DNA of 64,000 nucleotides from Synechococcales cyanobacterium bin59.metabat.ball.084. Lineage in GTDB: Bacteria > Cyanobacteriota > Cyanobacteriia > Cyanobacteriales > Chamaesiphonaceae. Made by a program: the position numbers and the translations under genes. The stretch spans positions 1 through 64,000 of the forward strand of contig JAAFHZ010000008.1 in the NCBI GenBank assembly GCA_013297675.1. Direction: 5' to 3'. Shown here piece by piece: positions 35,598-45,525 of the stretch. Each line of letters begins with the position of its first letter. The first letter of the stretch is position 1. The notes beneath the pieces are model-generated. The model was not told the DNA's origin and did not search any database. It was given only the letters and a program-made list of their open reading frames with translations.

Positions 35598-37607
35598 CTA
35601 AACTCGCATATCGGCGATCGCATTCATGGCAGTGTTAGCGATCGCCACATCGGTAGCTTTGGGCAGATGGTAATAGTTACCAGCCGCAGTATTGGCTAGC
35701 TCTTTGGCAAACCCGGTAGAGATAAATTTATTCTCGGTGTCAATCACTAATAGCTTCATGCCTAAAACCCGAAAACGACCGGCAATATCCAGCAGCTCAG
35801 CCTTGATATCAGGCTTTTCATCAGCAGGAATTTCTTCACCCAGCGATCGCTTCAAGGGAATATTCCCCCGCCCATCGGTAATGGCAATGACGACCACTTG
35901 ACCCACATCACCACTGCTCTGGGCATTCAGACCAACGCGGATTGCCTGAGTTAAACCATGAGCCAAGGGCGAACCACCACCACAGGGCAGTCTTTCTAAG
36001 CGGCGTTTGGCCATGGCGATCGATCGAGTCGGTGGCAGTAAGACCTCAGCCTGCTCACCCCGAAAGGGAATCAGAGCCACTTGGTCACGGTTTTGGTAGG
36101 CTTCGGTCAGCAGGCACATCACCGCACCCTTGGCCGACTGCATCCGGTTTAAAGCCATCGAACCCGAGGCATCAACCACAAACACAATCAAAGCTCCAGA
36201 CCTTCTAGCCAGCTTTTTGCCCCGCATATCGCCCGGTTCCACAATTACCAACTTATCCGGCTGGCGCAGTCGCCGAGATTTTTGGTAAGGAGCCGCTGCC
36301 CGCAGGGTGGCATCTACGGCAATCCGTTTGACCTGACCCCGAGGAATAATGGGCTTCACATAACGCCCTCGGTCTTCCGAGAACATCAGGTTGCGACTGC
36401 CCGACTTGCCTTGGCGCTGGGCGCTCTGGGCAAAATACATCACGTTTTCGTCCAGGATCACTCCTTCCGGGTCAAAAATAAACTCTTCAGGAATGCTAGG
36501 CGACTCATCCTGCTCACTTTCTGGCGGCTCTTGATCCTCTGGTGGCTCTTCGTCTTCTTGCTGATCTTCCTCGCCGTCGGCACCCGGTTGTTCGGGAGGC
36601 GGTGGCGGCGGAGCTTGATCTGGTGGGGTTTGGACTATTTTTGCCCGAGGCACAATCACTAGTTCTACGGCGCGGCGCAGGTCATCGGCATTGACATTAC
36701 TGCGGCCTTCTAATGCCGCAGCCGCCATGGCTACCCGCACCGCAAATAATTCCGCCCGGTGTCCCATTACTCCACCCCGCAGGGCTTCCTGTACCAAATA
36801 AACAATTTGCTCGGTGTCGATCGTGACTTCTTTCAGCCATTCTCTGGCCAACAGTACTTGGGTTTTGAGATTATCAATCTCGTCAGTATACTGATTCAAA
36901 AAAGCCTGCGGAGAATTGGCATAGTCGATCGCCTGGATCACCGCCTGTACCCGATCATCCATTCCTAGCACCCCATCTGCCGATAGACAAATGGCAATGC
37001 GATCGAGCAAATGCTCTCGTAAAGCTCCCTCAGCGGGGTTGTAAGTAGCAATCAGTAACGGTTTACAGGGATGCTGAACGCTGATGCCTTCTCGTTCTAC
37101 CTGACTGCGCCCATCGGTCAATACACTCAGTAATAAGTTGGCAATTTGGTCATCCAACAAATTAATTTCATCGATGTACAGCACACCCCGATGAGCCTCA
37201 GCCAGCAGTCCGGGCTGAAATACCGGCTGACCAGCTTTCACCGATTTGTCTAAATCCACGGCACCCAGCAACCGATCTTCGGTAATCCCCAAAGGAATTT
37301 GCACAAAAGGAGCCGCCATTACCTTAGTTGGCACTTCGCCGCCCGCCGGAAATGCGGCTGCGGTCAAGTCATCCCATTCTTCGCGCTTGGTGGGGTCAGA
37401 GTTACTAATACTGCCCGTTACGACTTCGATCGGGGGCAGCAAAGAATGAATAGCTCTGGCCATGACCGACTTGGCCGTGCCGCGCCGACCGGCAATGGCG
37501 ACTCCGCCCAGGGTGGGATCGATCGCAGCTAAAAGCAGAGCTAATTTGATAGCTTCTTGCCCCACTACAGCAGTGAGGGGAAATGCAGGAGTTGTGGAAG
37601 CAGGCAT
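35598..37607 (-). CDS. chlD: Magnesium chelatase subunit D
   Basis: A 669-residue subunit of magnesium protoporphyrin IX chelatase, which puts Mg2+ into the chlorophyll branch. The AAA+ module (1-330) has a Walker A variant [21 protein letters not shown] and the ChlI-like [14 protein letters not shown]. It is followed by an acidic, proline-rich linker (about 335-385, many Glu/Asp/Pro/Gln) and an integrin-I (VWA) domain with a MIDAS motif [15 protein letters not shown] and later AITDGRGN. Length is as usual. It works with ChlI and ChlH, neither of which is here. It is divergent from the exported-protein cluster. Confidence 0.96.
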   Translation of the reverse strand: MPASTTPAFPLTAVVGQEAIKLALLLAAIDPTLGGVAIAGRRGTAKSVMARAIHSLLPPIEVVTGSISNSDPTKREEWDDLTAAAFPAGGEVPTKVMAAPFVQIPLGITEDRLLGAVDLDKSVKAGQPVFQPGLLAEAHRGVLYIDEINLLDDQIANLLLSVLTDGRSQVEREGISVQHPCKPLLIATYNPAEGALREHLLDRIAICLSADGVLGMDDRVQAVIQAIDYANSPQAFLNQYTDEIDNLKTQVLLAREWLKEVTIDTEQIVYLVQEALRGGVMGHRAELFAVRVAMAAAALEGRSNVNADDLRRAVELVIVPRAKIVQTPPDQAPPPPPPEQPGADGEEDQQEDEEPPEDQEPPESEQDESPSIPEEFIFDPEGVILDENVMYFAQSAQRQGKSGSRNLMFSEDRGRYVKPIIPRGQVKRIAVDATLRAAAPYQKSRRLRQPDKLVIVEPGDMRGKKLARRSGALIVFVVDASGSMALNRMQSAKGAVMCLLTEAYQNRDQVALIPFRGEQAEVLLPPTRSIAMAKRRLERLPCGGGSPLAHGLTQAIRVGLNAQSSGDVGQVVVIAITDGRGNIPLKRSLGEEIPADEKPDIKAELLDIAGRFRVLGMKLLVIDTENKFISTGFAKELANTAAGNYYHLPKATDVAIANTAMNAIADMRV

Positions 37608-37798
37608 TGGTTTTGGGATGAAGCGAATATTTTTGATGGAAGTATTTTCAGCATATCAGCCGACGCATCCCCACAAGAACTAGTGATAGTTTTTAGAGAG
37701 TGAGTTAAATCATAATTACCTAGTGATAATGGCAGTATTGCCCTTCAACTTTGGAAGTTTGTCTTTTACTGCTAAACAAATGAACATTAATTGCATCT

Positions 37799-37853
37799 GT
37801 GCATCAAAGATTTTTGGAAACATCCTAAAATCTCAGCCAAAAGATTGATGCAC
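37799..37853. promoter_or_regulatory. Inverted repeat in the 381-bp gap before the exported-protein cluster
   Basis: GTGCATCAA (37799-37807) and TTGATGCAC (37845-37853) form a perfect 9-bp inverted repeat with a 37-base loop. The gap 37608-37988 lies between the divergent chlD and the first exported-protein gene and has no coding frame. A second feature is TTTCCT/AGGAAA at 37966-37979, which contains the ribosome binding site AGAGGAAAG for the gene at 37989. Role as operator or mRNA stem is inferred. Confidence 0.4.
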
Positions 37854-37988
37854 GTCACAGCCATCAGGGTTTATCCTGTTCAAGAAGTGTTCTTCCCCAG
37901 AGACACTGTTCTAATTCTCGAATCTGCTGGCCTACTTGTGGTCAGACGAATGTAAATAGAGCCTTTTTCCTAGAGGAAAGCTAAAATA

Positions 37989-39125
37989 ATGAAACGATTA
38001 TTGTTGTTGATTAGTTTAATTTGCGCTGTACCAATGGTCGCTGGTATGTCCAGCCGTGCTCATGCTGATAACCAGAAAGCATCAGTGGTTGATCAGATCA
38101 AAGGGTCTAAGGCCACTGGCTTTTTGCCTAGCAGCAATGCCAAAAATAAAGTAGCTCTCAAACAGGGTCAACCAACCGATCCTACTGCCCCCGCTCCTCT
38201 AGCAACTCCAGAGGCACCAGTTGTTCCTGCCGTTCCTGTGACTCCAGAGCTACCGGCTCCTGGCGTTACACCTCCTTCACCAGCAGTCACTCCAGCCGTT
38301 CCTTCTAGTTTCTCCAGTGGCACTGACAGCGACCCTCAAAGGCTTCGCCAGCAATTGGATGGTATTACTCGCAGAGAATTTGATATCAAGTGTCCTTGCT
38401 TTGGTAGCTTGTCTCCCGGCATGACCATTTTTAACCCTTCAGCTTTTGGCGCAGATAACAATACAGTATTTTTATCCGGCAGTTACCAAAACCGCACTCG
38501 TTTTACCAACTCTTCTGATGGAGAGCTAGGAATTGGGATTGGTCTGGGTGATGCCAGCAGCTTCCTTGGTGCTGAGCTTTCCTACACCATAAACAGCTTT
38601 GGCCGGAGCCAAGGCTTTGGTAGTGGTGGCTTTAACGCCAAAGTTCACAAAAAATTATCTGATGATTTCTCCCTTGCTTTGGGTTGGAATCAGTTTGCTC
38701 AACTGAATTTTGGTAGTGGTAGTACTCCTGCTGGGACTATTCCTTTTGACTATCCCAGAAATTCTTACTATGCAGCGGCTACTAAGGTATTCGCTACCAC
38801 CGACAACATTGATAGCTTTCTCAGCCGAATTGCTTTAACAGCCGGTGTTGGTGGTGGTCAGTTTCTTTCTGAAAGACAGTTAACAGATGCCCTTGTTGCC
38901 AACAGAGACCCATCTGGTTTAGGTGTATTCGGCTCTGCTGGTTTCCGCCTTGCCAAGCCTTTAAGTGCTGTTGTAGAGTGGACTGGCCAAGACTTAGCTG
39001 CTGGTATTTCTTACGTGCCTTTTGAGGGTTTCCCTCTAGTAATTTCTCCTTCTTTTAGAGATATTACTGGTGCTGGTAACGGTTCTCGCTTTGTCTTAGG
39101 AACTGGTCTTGCTTACACGTTCTAA
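37989..39125 (+). CDS. Exported protein with proline-rich linker and probable outer-membrane beta-barrel
   Basis: 378 residues. A signal peptide (MKRLLLLISLICAVPMVAGMSSRAHA) is followed by a low-complexity region rich in Pro, Ala, Val and Thr at about 55-110. The C-terminal 240 residues are alternating hydrophobic and polar strands (NTVFLSGSYQNRTRF, LGAELSYTINSFGR, FSLALGWNQFAQLNFG, RFVLGTGLAYTF) ending in Phe, as outer-membrane barrel proteins do. No family recognised. A good ribosome binding site precedes the start. The next gene starts in a new reading context 38 bp on, and a terminator follows the third gene, so this is probably a three-gene unit. Confidence 0.75.
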   Translation: MKRLLLLISLICAVPMVAGMSSRAHADNQKASVVDQIKGSKATGFLPSSNAKNKVALKQGQPTDPTAPAPLATPEAPVVPAVPVTPELPAPGVTPPSPAVTPAVPSSFSSGTDSDPQRLRQQLDGITRREFDIKCPCFGSLSPGMTIFNPSAFGADNNTVFLSGSYQNRTRFTNSSDGELGIGIGLGDASSFLGAELSYTINSFGRSQGFGSGGFNAKVHKKLSDDFSLALGWNQFAQLNFGSGSTPAGTIPFDYPRNSYYAAATKVFATTDNIDSFLSRIALTAGVGGGQFLSERQLTDALVANRDPSGLGVFGSAGFRLAKPLSAVVEWTGQDLAAGISYVPFEGFPLVISPSFRDITGAGNGSRFVLGTGLAYTF

Positions 39126-39163
39126 TGCAACCCTATAATCACCAATTTTCAGGAGAAATTTAC

Positions 39164-39637
39164 ATGTTTTTAAAGAAGCTTTGCGGCGGATTAGTGGGTC
39201 TACTCGCTTTGACTGCTTTTAACGGCAGTGCCCAAGCACAGATTTTTTCTAATTCTAGCGGTTACAACGCTTCCAATGCTCATGGTTATACCACCAGTGC
39301 AAATCGTGGCGGTATCGCTAAGTACAGTGACTCCATCATTGCTCGTGCCACTCAACTTAACCAAACATTGACTGCTGCCCAACAGGCTTTGGTAGATGCT
39401 GAGTATCGTGCTAGCAGCAAATACAACCAAATTCAGCGCTATAGCCGTCAGGCTAATGGTGCCACTGATCCTAACTGCCCACCTTCAGCAGAGGCTTTGG
39501 CAGAGTTAGAAAGAGCTAAAGCTAACTTAGCTACAGCTACTGCTGAAGCTAGTAGCTTTATGCAAACTGTTCAAAACCCCGGCTCCGAGCAACTCACCAA
39601 AGTTACCTCTTGCGTTAACTGCGGTTCTGGCTGGTAG
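39164..39637 (+). CDS. Exported helical protein, unknown
   Basis: 157 residues from the ATG at 39164, chosen because it follows AGGAGAAATTTAC and begins a signal peptide (MFLKKLCGGLVGLLALTAF...SAQA). The upstream ATG at 39125 would put 13 polar residues ahead of it. The mature part is Ala/Ser/Asn-rich and largely helical (KYSDSIIARATQLNQTLTAAQQALVDAEYRAS, AEALAELERAKANLATATAEASSF). It carries a pair of cysteine features (NCPP and SCVNCGSG) that could form disulfides or bind metal. No family recognised; probably periplasmic or surface-associated. Confidence 0.72.
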   Translation: MFLKKLCGGLVGLLALTAFNGSAQAQIFSNSSGYNASNAHGYTTSANRGGIAKYSDSIIARATQLNQTLTAAQQALVDAEYRASSKYNQIQRYSRQANGATDPNCPPSAEALAELERAKANLATATAEASSFMQTVQNPGSEQLTKVTSCVNCGSGW

Positions 39638-39745
39638 TTTAGTATCTCCAACGGCTATCTGTCTAGGTAATGATTCTATCTATTATCTTAAGTAGTCGTT
39701 GGAATAATTCAAAACATCATCGATCGATTACCCAAGGAAAAAACT

Positions 39746-40342
39746 ATGTCCAATCGGTTTAAGTCTGCATGTCTTTTGGGTTTGGCCGTGGTTACTGGAG
39801 CTGTAGTTAGCTCTTTTGCCCAGTCTGCCAAAGCCGCTGAAGACTTCAATAATAATTTCGTCCGCTTTGAGAAAGATGTAGCCGTAGAATTCGAGTTTGT
39901 CGAATCTCGTGGTGCTTATCAATCTACTTTCGGTGTGATCAACTTGGTAAGTGGTGAAAAAACACCATTGTTAAAAGAAGAAAAGCCTTCTGATGATCCT
40001 TCTTTGACTTCTCCTCGCAGCACCGACTTTGTGGGTACTCCTGGCAACACTGTACCTCAGCCCTTAAATGAGTTTTTGTTCAAGGCTGGTCAACCCTACG
40101 CTTTTTACTTAGATTCTACTTACCAAGGCAGAGAAGCTGGTACTGTGTACTCCAGCAACAACCGCAACATCAATGCTCAGTTGCAATCTAAAGTCGGTGA
40201 CTTTGCTGCTCTATCTAATGGTCAGGGTTTAAGCATTGAGTGGGATGATACCGGTTCGGTGCTGTCTCGGCGCGATGATCGCGATTTTAATGACTTTCGT
40301 GTAATTGCTGGTGGTAACTCCACCGTTGGCTGTCGGCGCTAA
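39746..40342 (+). CDS. Exported protein with DUF4114-like C-terminus
   Basis: 198 residues. The signal peptide (FKSACLLGLAVVTGAVVSSFAQSAKAAED) precedes a beta-rich mature domain. The C-terminal segment LSIEWDDTGSVLSRRDDRDFNDFRVIAGG resembles the calcium-type acidic end of DUF4114 domains (a W-E-D...GDxDYND pattern), which occur in cyanobacterial surface and extracellular proteins. It lies 108 bp after the second exported-protein gene and is followed by a terminator. Which ligand it binds is unknown. Confidence 0.72.
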   Translation: MSNRFKSACLLGLAVVTGAVVSSFAQSAKAAEDFNNNFVRFEKDVAVEFEFVESRGAYQSTFGVINLVSGEKTPLLKEEKPSDDPSLTSPRSTDFVGTPGNTVPQPLNEFLFKAGQPYAFYLDSTYQGREAGTVYSSNNRNINAQLQSKVGDFAALSNGQGLSIEWDDTGSVLSRRDDRDFNDFRVIAGGNSTVGCRR

Positions 40343-40372
40343 GCTGCTTTTCGCCAATAATCGTTTACTTTG

Positions 40373-40400
40373 GGCAGGAATATTTTCCTGCCTTTTGTTT
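40373..40400 (+). terminator. Terminator of the exported-protein cluster
   Basis: An 8-bp GC-rich stem GGCAGGAA (40373-40380) with TTCCTGCC (40385-40392), a 4-base loop and TTTTGTTT. It ends the plus-strand cluster before the convergent gckA gene. Confidence 0.85.
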
Positions 40401-40491
40401 GAACGTGCACCACCCGATGCTCCACCTATATATTTAGAGCGTCGGTTTTCTTATCTGTCAGCTAAAAATTTATCAATTTATTTTGGTCGTA

Positions 40492-41643
40492 TTATTTTGG
40501 TCGTAGGGCGATCGATAGATCAGCAACATTAGTGCCCGTCACTCCAATCATAACTGCTTGACCTAGCTGCTCAAAAAAGTGATAGCTGTCATGGCGATCA
40601 AGATAATCGTCGGCCATGATTTTTTGCGCCTGGGCTATTTCATAGGTTTGAGTCTCAATAATCGCCCCTGCCGCCGGACTGCGGCCATCAATGCCATCGG
40701 TGCCAATGCTACCAATCCAAACTGGCGCTAGATAGTTTTGGAGTTCGATTGCCGCCGCCAATACCAGTTCTTGATTGCGACCACCCCAGCCAGAACAATC
40801 TGGGGGCAAAGTTACCGTGGTTTCACCACCATAAATCAAAGCTGTGCCCGGAACTGCGGCCTGAATAGCTTGGGCGATCGATCGACCTTGGCTACTGGCT
40901 ACCCCAGTCATCTGGGTTGTCACAATCTCGGGCTGATAACCCAAGGACTCCAGCAAATTTGATGCCGCCAAACAGGCTTGGTGATTGCTACCAATCAAGG
41001 TGTTGTGGGCAGTTGGTCGATTGGTCAGTCCCGAGCCAATAATAGCCAGATCATCTCCGACCACATCCGAGAGAATTAATCCTACGACTTGAGCCGGATT
41101 TGCCAAGTCCACTAACCCACCAGCTTTAAGTCGATCGAGGCGCGATCGTACTGCATTCATTTCAATAATATCAGCGCCGCTTGCCAGCAGAGTTTGATAA
41201 ATTGATCGCAGAGTATTTAAAGAAATTTCTGGGGGTGGATCGATGAGTAGCGCAGTAGCTCCCCCAGAAACCCCCGCCAACAGCACAGTATCAGTGGTGC
41301 AGTCTACCAGCAGTTCTCGGACAGCCTGACCAGCCGCCAAACTATCAGTGTCAGGGAGAGGATGATTACCCAGCACTGATCGCCAGTTAGCTGGCATTTT
41401 TTGGCCAAGCTGTGGTGAAACTACTAAACCTTGCTGTACTTTGTCTCCCAATAAATCTGCCAAGGTTGTAGCCATAGCGACAGCGGCTTTACCAACAGTT
41501 AAAATTCGCAAATCCGGAATAGAGTAGCAGCGATCGGCGATTTTACAGCCATCTACATTAAGCTCTACAAATTGGCGAATTGCTCGATCAGGCTGCACCG
41601 CTTGAATTCCGGCCTGAAAAGCCTGCATTAGATGATCGCGCAT
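40492..41643 (-). CDS. gckA: Glycerate 2-kinase (GckA/TtuD-type)
   Basis: A 383-residue MOFRL/DUF4147-type glycerate kinase that makes 2-phosphoglycerate. In cyanobacteria it would act in glycolate (photorespiratory) salvage. Motifs: LRILTVGKAAVAMATTLADLLG, NHPLPDTDSLAAGQAVRELL, VLLAGVSGGATALLIDPPP, the LILSDVVGDDLAIIGSGLT block and the C-terminal MOFRL region (GGETTVTLPPDCSGWGGRNQELVLAAA, SIGTDGIDGRSPAAGAIIE). The class phosphorylates C2 (the class I kinase GLYK differs). It is the last gene of the pdhB-secDF run, one base after the small membrane gene. Confidence 0.88.
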   Translation of the reverse strand: MRDHLMQAFQAGIQAVQPDRAIRQFVELNVDGCKIADRCYSIPDLRILTVGKAAVAMATTLADLLGDKVQQGLVVSPQLGQKMPANWRSVLGNHPLPDTDSLAAGQAVRELLVDCTTDTVLLAGVSGGATALLIDPPPEISLNTLRSIYQTLLASGADIIEMNAVRSRLDRLKAGGLVDLANPAQVVGLILSDVVGDDLAIIGSGLTNRPTAHNTLIGSNHQACLAASNLLESLGYQPEIVTTQMTGVASSQGRSIAQAIQAAVPGTALIYGGETTVTLPPDCSGWGGRNQELVLAAAIELQNYLAPVWIGSIGTDGIDGRSPAAGAIIETQTYEIAQAQKIMADDYLDRHDSYHFFEQLGQAVMIGVTGTNVADLSIALRPK

Positions 41644-41644
41644 T

Positions 41645-42010
41645 TTACTTTATCCAGCGCCAATATGGATGTTTTGATCCTTGATTTTGAATATGTCGAA
41701 CTCTGGCTTCTAATAGCTGACGCTCACGGGGAGAAACTTTCCAAAGGCTATGACCAATCTGCCATAGCAGGCTAGAAAGAGTCAGCGAGATACAAAAAAT
41801 CAACCCGGCACCACCACCCCACAGATTAAAAAACAAGCTGTAGCGTAGACCAGTCATGCTGAAATATTCACTCAACTGCTGTAGGCTCGATCTCATCTGC
41901 CAACAGCTCCAAGCTCCGACGGTGAGCCAGAGCAACAGTACTAGCAACCACCGCAGATACATATCTATTCGACGTAGCTTGGCAACTTGTTGATCTAGTT
42001 CAAATGTCAT
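41645..42010 (-). CDS. Membrane protein, unknown, downstream of secF
   Basis: 121 residues from the ATG at 42010, which leaves a 2-bp gap after secF. An upstream start at 42130 would run inside secF and is rejected. Two membrane segments (YLRWLLVLLLWLTVGAWSCW and LFFNLWGGGAGLIFCISLTLSSLL) connect a basic N-terminus to a cytoplasmic tail rich in Arg and Glu (SPRERQLLEARVRHIQN). No family recognised. Tight spacing to secF (2 bp) and gckA (1 bp) suggests translational coupling. Confidence 0.7.
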   Translation of the reverse strand: MTFELDQQVAKLRRIDMYLRWLLVLLLWLTVGAWSCWQMRSSLQQLSEYFSMTGLRYSLFFNLWGGGAGLIFCISLTLSSLLWQIGHSLWKVSPRERQLLEARVRHIQNQGSKHPYWRWIK

Positions 42011-42012
42011 AA

Positions 42013-42951
42013 TTAGCTGTTGACACCTACTGTTAATGAACTTTGTTTTCGATTCCGCCACCAGGCCAATAGAGTACTGGCAATAAAGATGCTGGAGTAA
42101 GCTCCAGCCGTAAATCCAATAATTAGACAAAGGGCAAAAGCGCGTAGGGTTTCACCACCAAAGAGGAAGATCGAAGTCAATGTCAGCAGAACCGTTAGAG
42201 TTGTGTTGATCGATCGGCTCAAAGTTTGATTAACGGCATCTTCCACAATGTTATTGATTGGCTCACCAGGACTTGCTGCTACCACTTCTCGAATTCGATC
42301 ATAGATCACCACGGTGTCGTTCACAGAAAAACCAATGATGGTCAAAATAGCCACCACAAATAGACTGTCTACTTCTAAGTTACTCACCAAACCCAATATG
42401 GAAAAAATACCGGTGGTGATAAAAACGTCATGAAATAGCGCCACAAAAGCAAAAAAGGCATAGTCGGGCTGAAAACGAACTGCCAAGTAAGCATAAATCC
42501 CTAAAAAGGAGAGAGCGATCGCTAACATCCCATTAGTAAACAACTGCCTGCCAAAAGTTGGACCGATCGTGTCTATTTGAGTTTTCTTGGCATCAAGCTG
42601 GCCTATTTTCTCATTGAGGATGCCAGTGAGTTTGTCACGGGCTTCTTGCTTAAGTTCACGACTGCGAATAGAAAAACCAGTTTTACCAACATTTTGGATG
42701 GTGCTGCCAGTCAATCCTTGACTATCAGCAATTTGGCGTATTGCATTAATGTCGATCGGTTTGGCGCAATTTTGGGGATTGGCACAATCTAATTCATATT
42801 GTAATTTAGTACCCCCGATGAAGTCCAAGCTAGGCCGCAAAGGGGCTTGAAATTGAGTCCAGGAAATCACCATGGCGGTAATTCCTGCCAAAATAATTGC
42901 CAGTGATGCCGACCACCAAATTTTACGCTGCTGAATAATTGCAAGTTTCAT
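42013..42951 (-). CDS. secF: Protein-export membrane protein SecF
   Basis: 312 residues from the ATG at 42951, chosen over 42981 because the latter would overlap the secD end. Six membrane segments. The periplasmic P1 domain is short. Conserved: [12 protein letters not shown] (D1), the GxxxxDS-like [42 protein letters not shown] (D4 region), and [33 protein letters not shown] (D6). With SecD it uses the proton gradient to help protein translocation into the periplasm or thylakoid lumen. It lies 10 bp after secD. Confidence 0.95.
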   Translation of the reverse strand: MKLAIIQQRKIWWSASLAIILAGITAMVISWTQFQAPLRPSLDFIGGTKLQYELDCANPQNCAKPIDINAIRQIADSQGLTGSTIQNVGKTGFSIRSRELKQEARDKLTGILNEKIGQLDAKKTQIDTIGPTFGRQLFTNGMLAIALSFLGIYAYLAVRFQPDYAFFAFVALFHDVFITTGIFSILGLVSNLEVDSLFVVAILTIIGFSVNDTVVIYDRIREVVAASPGEPINNIVEDAVNQTLSRSINTTLTVLLTLTSIFLFGGETLRAFALCLIIGFTAGAYSSIFIASTLLAWWRNRKQSSLTVGVNS

Positions 42952-42961
42952 GGTGTTTCTC

Positions 42962-44368
42962 CTAAGCGGCAGGTTCAGCAATATTGGGACAAAATAGCTT
43001 GGGTCGTTTGCGCAGTTCGGGGAAACCCAGCACCAACAACAGCATAAAAGTTCGAGTACAGGTTAAAGCGGTAAACATACTGACCACTACTCCTAAGCCC
43101 AGAGTAAAAGCAAACCCTTTCACTAGACCTGTCCCAAACCAAAACATTGCTACACAGGCAATAATCGTGGTTAAGTTGCCATCGAGAATGCTCGAAAAAG
43201 CTCGACTAAACCCCGATTCTACCGATCGATATAGGGTTTTGCCTGCCCGCAGTTCTTCCCTGGTGCGTTCAAAAATCAGCACGTTGGCATCTACCGCCAT
43301 CCCGATGCTCAGAATAAATCCGGCAATTCCCGGCAGAGTCAGGGTCACTCCGAGTAAGTTAAACACCGCCAAGCTCAAAATGGTGTAGATAATCAAAGAT
43401 ACATCGGCAACTAAACCGGGTACCCGATAGTAAACTCCCATAAAGATTAGGACTAAAGTTAAGCCACCGATCGCAGCTTGAATACTGCTGCGAATACTTT
43501 CTTGACCTAGCGTGGCTCCTACAGTGCGGTTTTCGACAATTTCTACCGGTACGGGTAAAGCACCACCCCGCAAGGAAATTGCTAAAGTCTCGGCATCACG
43601 AGCCGTAAAATTGCCATTAATGACGGCGTTGCCGCCACTAATACCAGTGAGCTTATACTGGGCATCTACAGTAGGAGAAGAGAGTAAGTCACCATCTAAG
43701 AATATGCCAATGCCCCGCTTAGTCCCGGCCAAGTTTTTGGTCAGATCGGCAAACTGTTTACCACCCGTTTCATCAAAGCGCAGCGTCACATCCCAGCCAC
43801 TGCTTTGCTGTTGAGATTCAGCCTGAGCGGTTTTCAGGTTTTTACCAGTGATTTTGGGTTCGGTAAATGATTCCGCGATTGCTAAATTACTCTTTTGCAA
43901 ATTCTCTTTGGCAGCTTTAATCGCAGACGGATCTTTAGTCTCAGACTTTTTCAAGCCTTCTAACAAGCCTTTAGCCAAAATGTTTTGTTGACGAGCAGCG
44001 CTGAGCGCTGCCTCAGTATCTGGCTTCTGTTCCCGGAAGTCTAGTTGGGCGGTGCCGCCCAAAACTTTTTCAGCTTCTTGAGGGTCACTAACTCCAGGAA
44101 GCTGCACCAAAATTTGCCGATTGCCCATGGTTTGCACCAATGGCTCCGAGACACCTAAACCATTCACGCGATTTTCGATCACCTTTTTAATGCTTTCTAG
44201 CTCAGGTTCAGAAATTTTAGGAATATCTTTGGTGGGTTTGGCTTCGATGGTTAGCTGCGAACCACCCTGCAAGTCTAGGCCCAAACGCATGGGCATTTTG
44301 ACTAGTACAGTGATCGCTGCGGCTACCAGCAGCAGAATGAGTCCTAAAATAAGGCGCTGTTTTTGCAT
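42962..44368 (-). CDS. secD: Protein-export membrane protein SecD
   Basis: 468 residues. It has an N-terminal membrane helix ([18 protein letters not shown]), the D1 motif [17 protein letters not shown], a periplasmic P1 region with [33 protein letters not shown], then the D4/D5 segments [44 protein letters not shown] and [19 protein letters not shown]. It is the normal length for the cyanobacterial form. With SecF it forms an auxiliary Sec complex. It starts 27 bp after pdhB ends. Confidence 0.96.
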   Translation of the reverse strand: MQKQRLILGLILLLVAAAITVLVKMPMRLGLDLQGGSQLTIEAKPTKDIPKISEPELESIKKVIENRVNGLGVSEPLVQTMGNRQILVQLPGVSDPQEAEKVLGGTAQLDFREQKPDTEAALSAARQQNILAKGLLEGLKKSETKDPSAIKAAKENLQKSNLAIAESFTEPKITGKNLKTAQAESQQQSSGWDVTLRFDETGGKQFADLTKNLAGTKRGIGIFLDGDLLSSPTVDAQYKLTGISGGNAVINGNFTARDAETLAISLRGGALPVPVEIVENRTVGATLGQESIRSSIQAAIGGLTLVLIFMGVYYRVPGLVADVSLIIYTILSLAVFNLLGVTLTLPGIAGFILSIGMAVDANVLIFERTREELRAGKTLYRSVESGFSRAFSSILDGNLTTIIACVAMFWFGTGLVKGFAFTLGLGVVVSMFTALTCTRTFMLLLVLGFPELRKRPKLFCPNIAEPAA

Positions 44369-44395
44369 AGGAAAAAGTGATGAAAATAAGCGAAT

Positions 44396-45379
44396 CTAGA
44401 CTCGGCTACCAACCATATTTTTCACCGCTTCCACAATTTGGGGCGGCTGAATGATGGTGAGGTGTTCGAGCTTACCATTGTAAGGGGTAGGAATATCTTG
44501 GGAAGACATGCGCAGCACGGGGGCATCTAACTCGTCAAAACAAGTGTCGATAATTGAGGCCGTGAGCTCTGCCGCAATGCCGCCGGTTTTCATGCATTCT
44601 TCCACAATAATCACTCGATGGGTCTTTTTGATGGAAGCTGAAATCGTTTCCATGTCCAAAGGCTTGAGGGAAATCAGATCTATTACTTCTGGATCGTAAC
44701 CTTCTTTTTCTAGCATGGCTACCGCTTGCAGTACGTGATAGCGCATCCGAGAATAAGTCAAAATAGTGACATCTTTGCCCGATCGAACCACTTCAGCTTT
44801 ATCTAAAGCACAGACGTAATCGGTGTCTGGTAAATCTTCTTTTAAGTTGTAAAGCAGCACATGTTCAAAAAACAGCACCGGGTTGTCATCGCGGATGGCC
44901 GCTTTCAGCAGACCCTTGGCGTTGTAAGGCGTAGAGCAGGCCACAATTTTGAGACCGGGCACCGCTTGGAAATAGGCTTCTAGTCTTTGGGAATGCTCGG
45001 CACCAAGCTGTTTGCCCACACCACCAGGGCCGCGAATTACCAGCGGAATTTTGAAGTTGCCGCCAGAGGTGTAGCGCAGCATCCCGGCGTTATTAGAGAT
45101 TTGGTTGAAGGCCAATAGCAAGAAGCCCATGTTCATGCCTTCAATAATTGGTCGCAGACCGGTCATTGCTGCTCCGATCGCCATACCTGTAAAGCTATTT
45201 TCGGCGATCGGGGTATCTAGAATGCGCAGATCGCCGTATTTTTTGTGTAAATCTTTAGTTACCTTGTAGGAGCCGCCATAATGGCCCACATCCTCGCCCA
45301 TGACTAGCACCGCCGAGTCTCTGGACATTTCTTCGTCGATCGCGGCACGAAGGGCATTGAAAAAAAGGGTTTCTGCCAT
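44396..45379 (-). CDS. pdhB: Pyruvate dehydrogenase E1 component, beta subunit
   Basis: 327 residues from the ATG at 45379. It is the beta half of E1 (pairing with PdhA) and converts pyruvate to acetyl-CoA with E2 and E3. Motifs: the TPP-binding Glu region [38 protein letters not shown]-like [32 protein letters not shown] and [16 protein letters not shown]. Length is normal. PdhA, E2 and E3 are not in the window, as is usual in cyanobacteria where the genes are scattered. It appears to head the pdhB-secD-secF-orf-gckA run. Confidence 0.94.
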   Translation of the reverse strand: MAETLFFNALRAAIDEEMSRDSAVLVMGEDVGHYGGSYKVTKDLHKKYGDLRILDTPIAENSFTGMAIGAAMTGLRPIIEGMNMGFLLLAFNQISNNAGMLRYTSGGNFKIPLVIRGPGGVGKQLGAEHSQRLEAYFQAVPGLKIVACSTPYNAKGLLKAAIRDDNPVLFFEHVLLYNLKEDLPDTDYVCALDKAEVVRSGKDVTILTYSRMRYHVLQAVAMLEKEGYDPEVIDLISLKPLDMETISASIKKTHRVIIVEECMKTGGIAAELTASIIDTCFDELDAPVLRMSSQDIPTPYNGKLEHLTIIQPPQIVEAVKNMVGSRV

Positions 45380-45509
45380 GAATACCAATTGGGAATGTTA
45401 TTGAAAATTGCTGATTCAATCTCCGATCTTAACTTAAATTCGCCTGCAATCTGGAATATTTCTGGAAGCTAGGCTTGATTTTAATCATCCCAATTAGCAA
45501 ATCTTTGGC

Positions 45510-45515
45510 TATAAT
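45510..45515 (+). promoter_or_regulatory. -10 box of the ssrA promoter
   Basis: A perfect TATAAT hexamer ends 10 bases before the first base of the tmRNA, which fits a sigma-70-type start at 45526. No convincing -35 hexamer is seen at the usual distance (45487-45492 is ATCCCA), so strong expression must rely on other sequence. Confidence 0.7.
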
Positions 45516-45525
45516 GAAGAAACAA

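Noticed and set aside
40466-40502. Direct repeat of TATTTTGGTCGTA at the gckA 3' end
   Set aside because: A two-copy short repeat overlapping the stop codon, most simply a local slippage product without further evidence.
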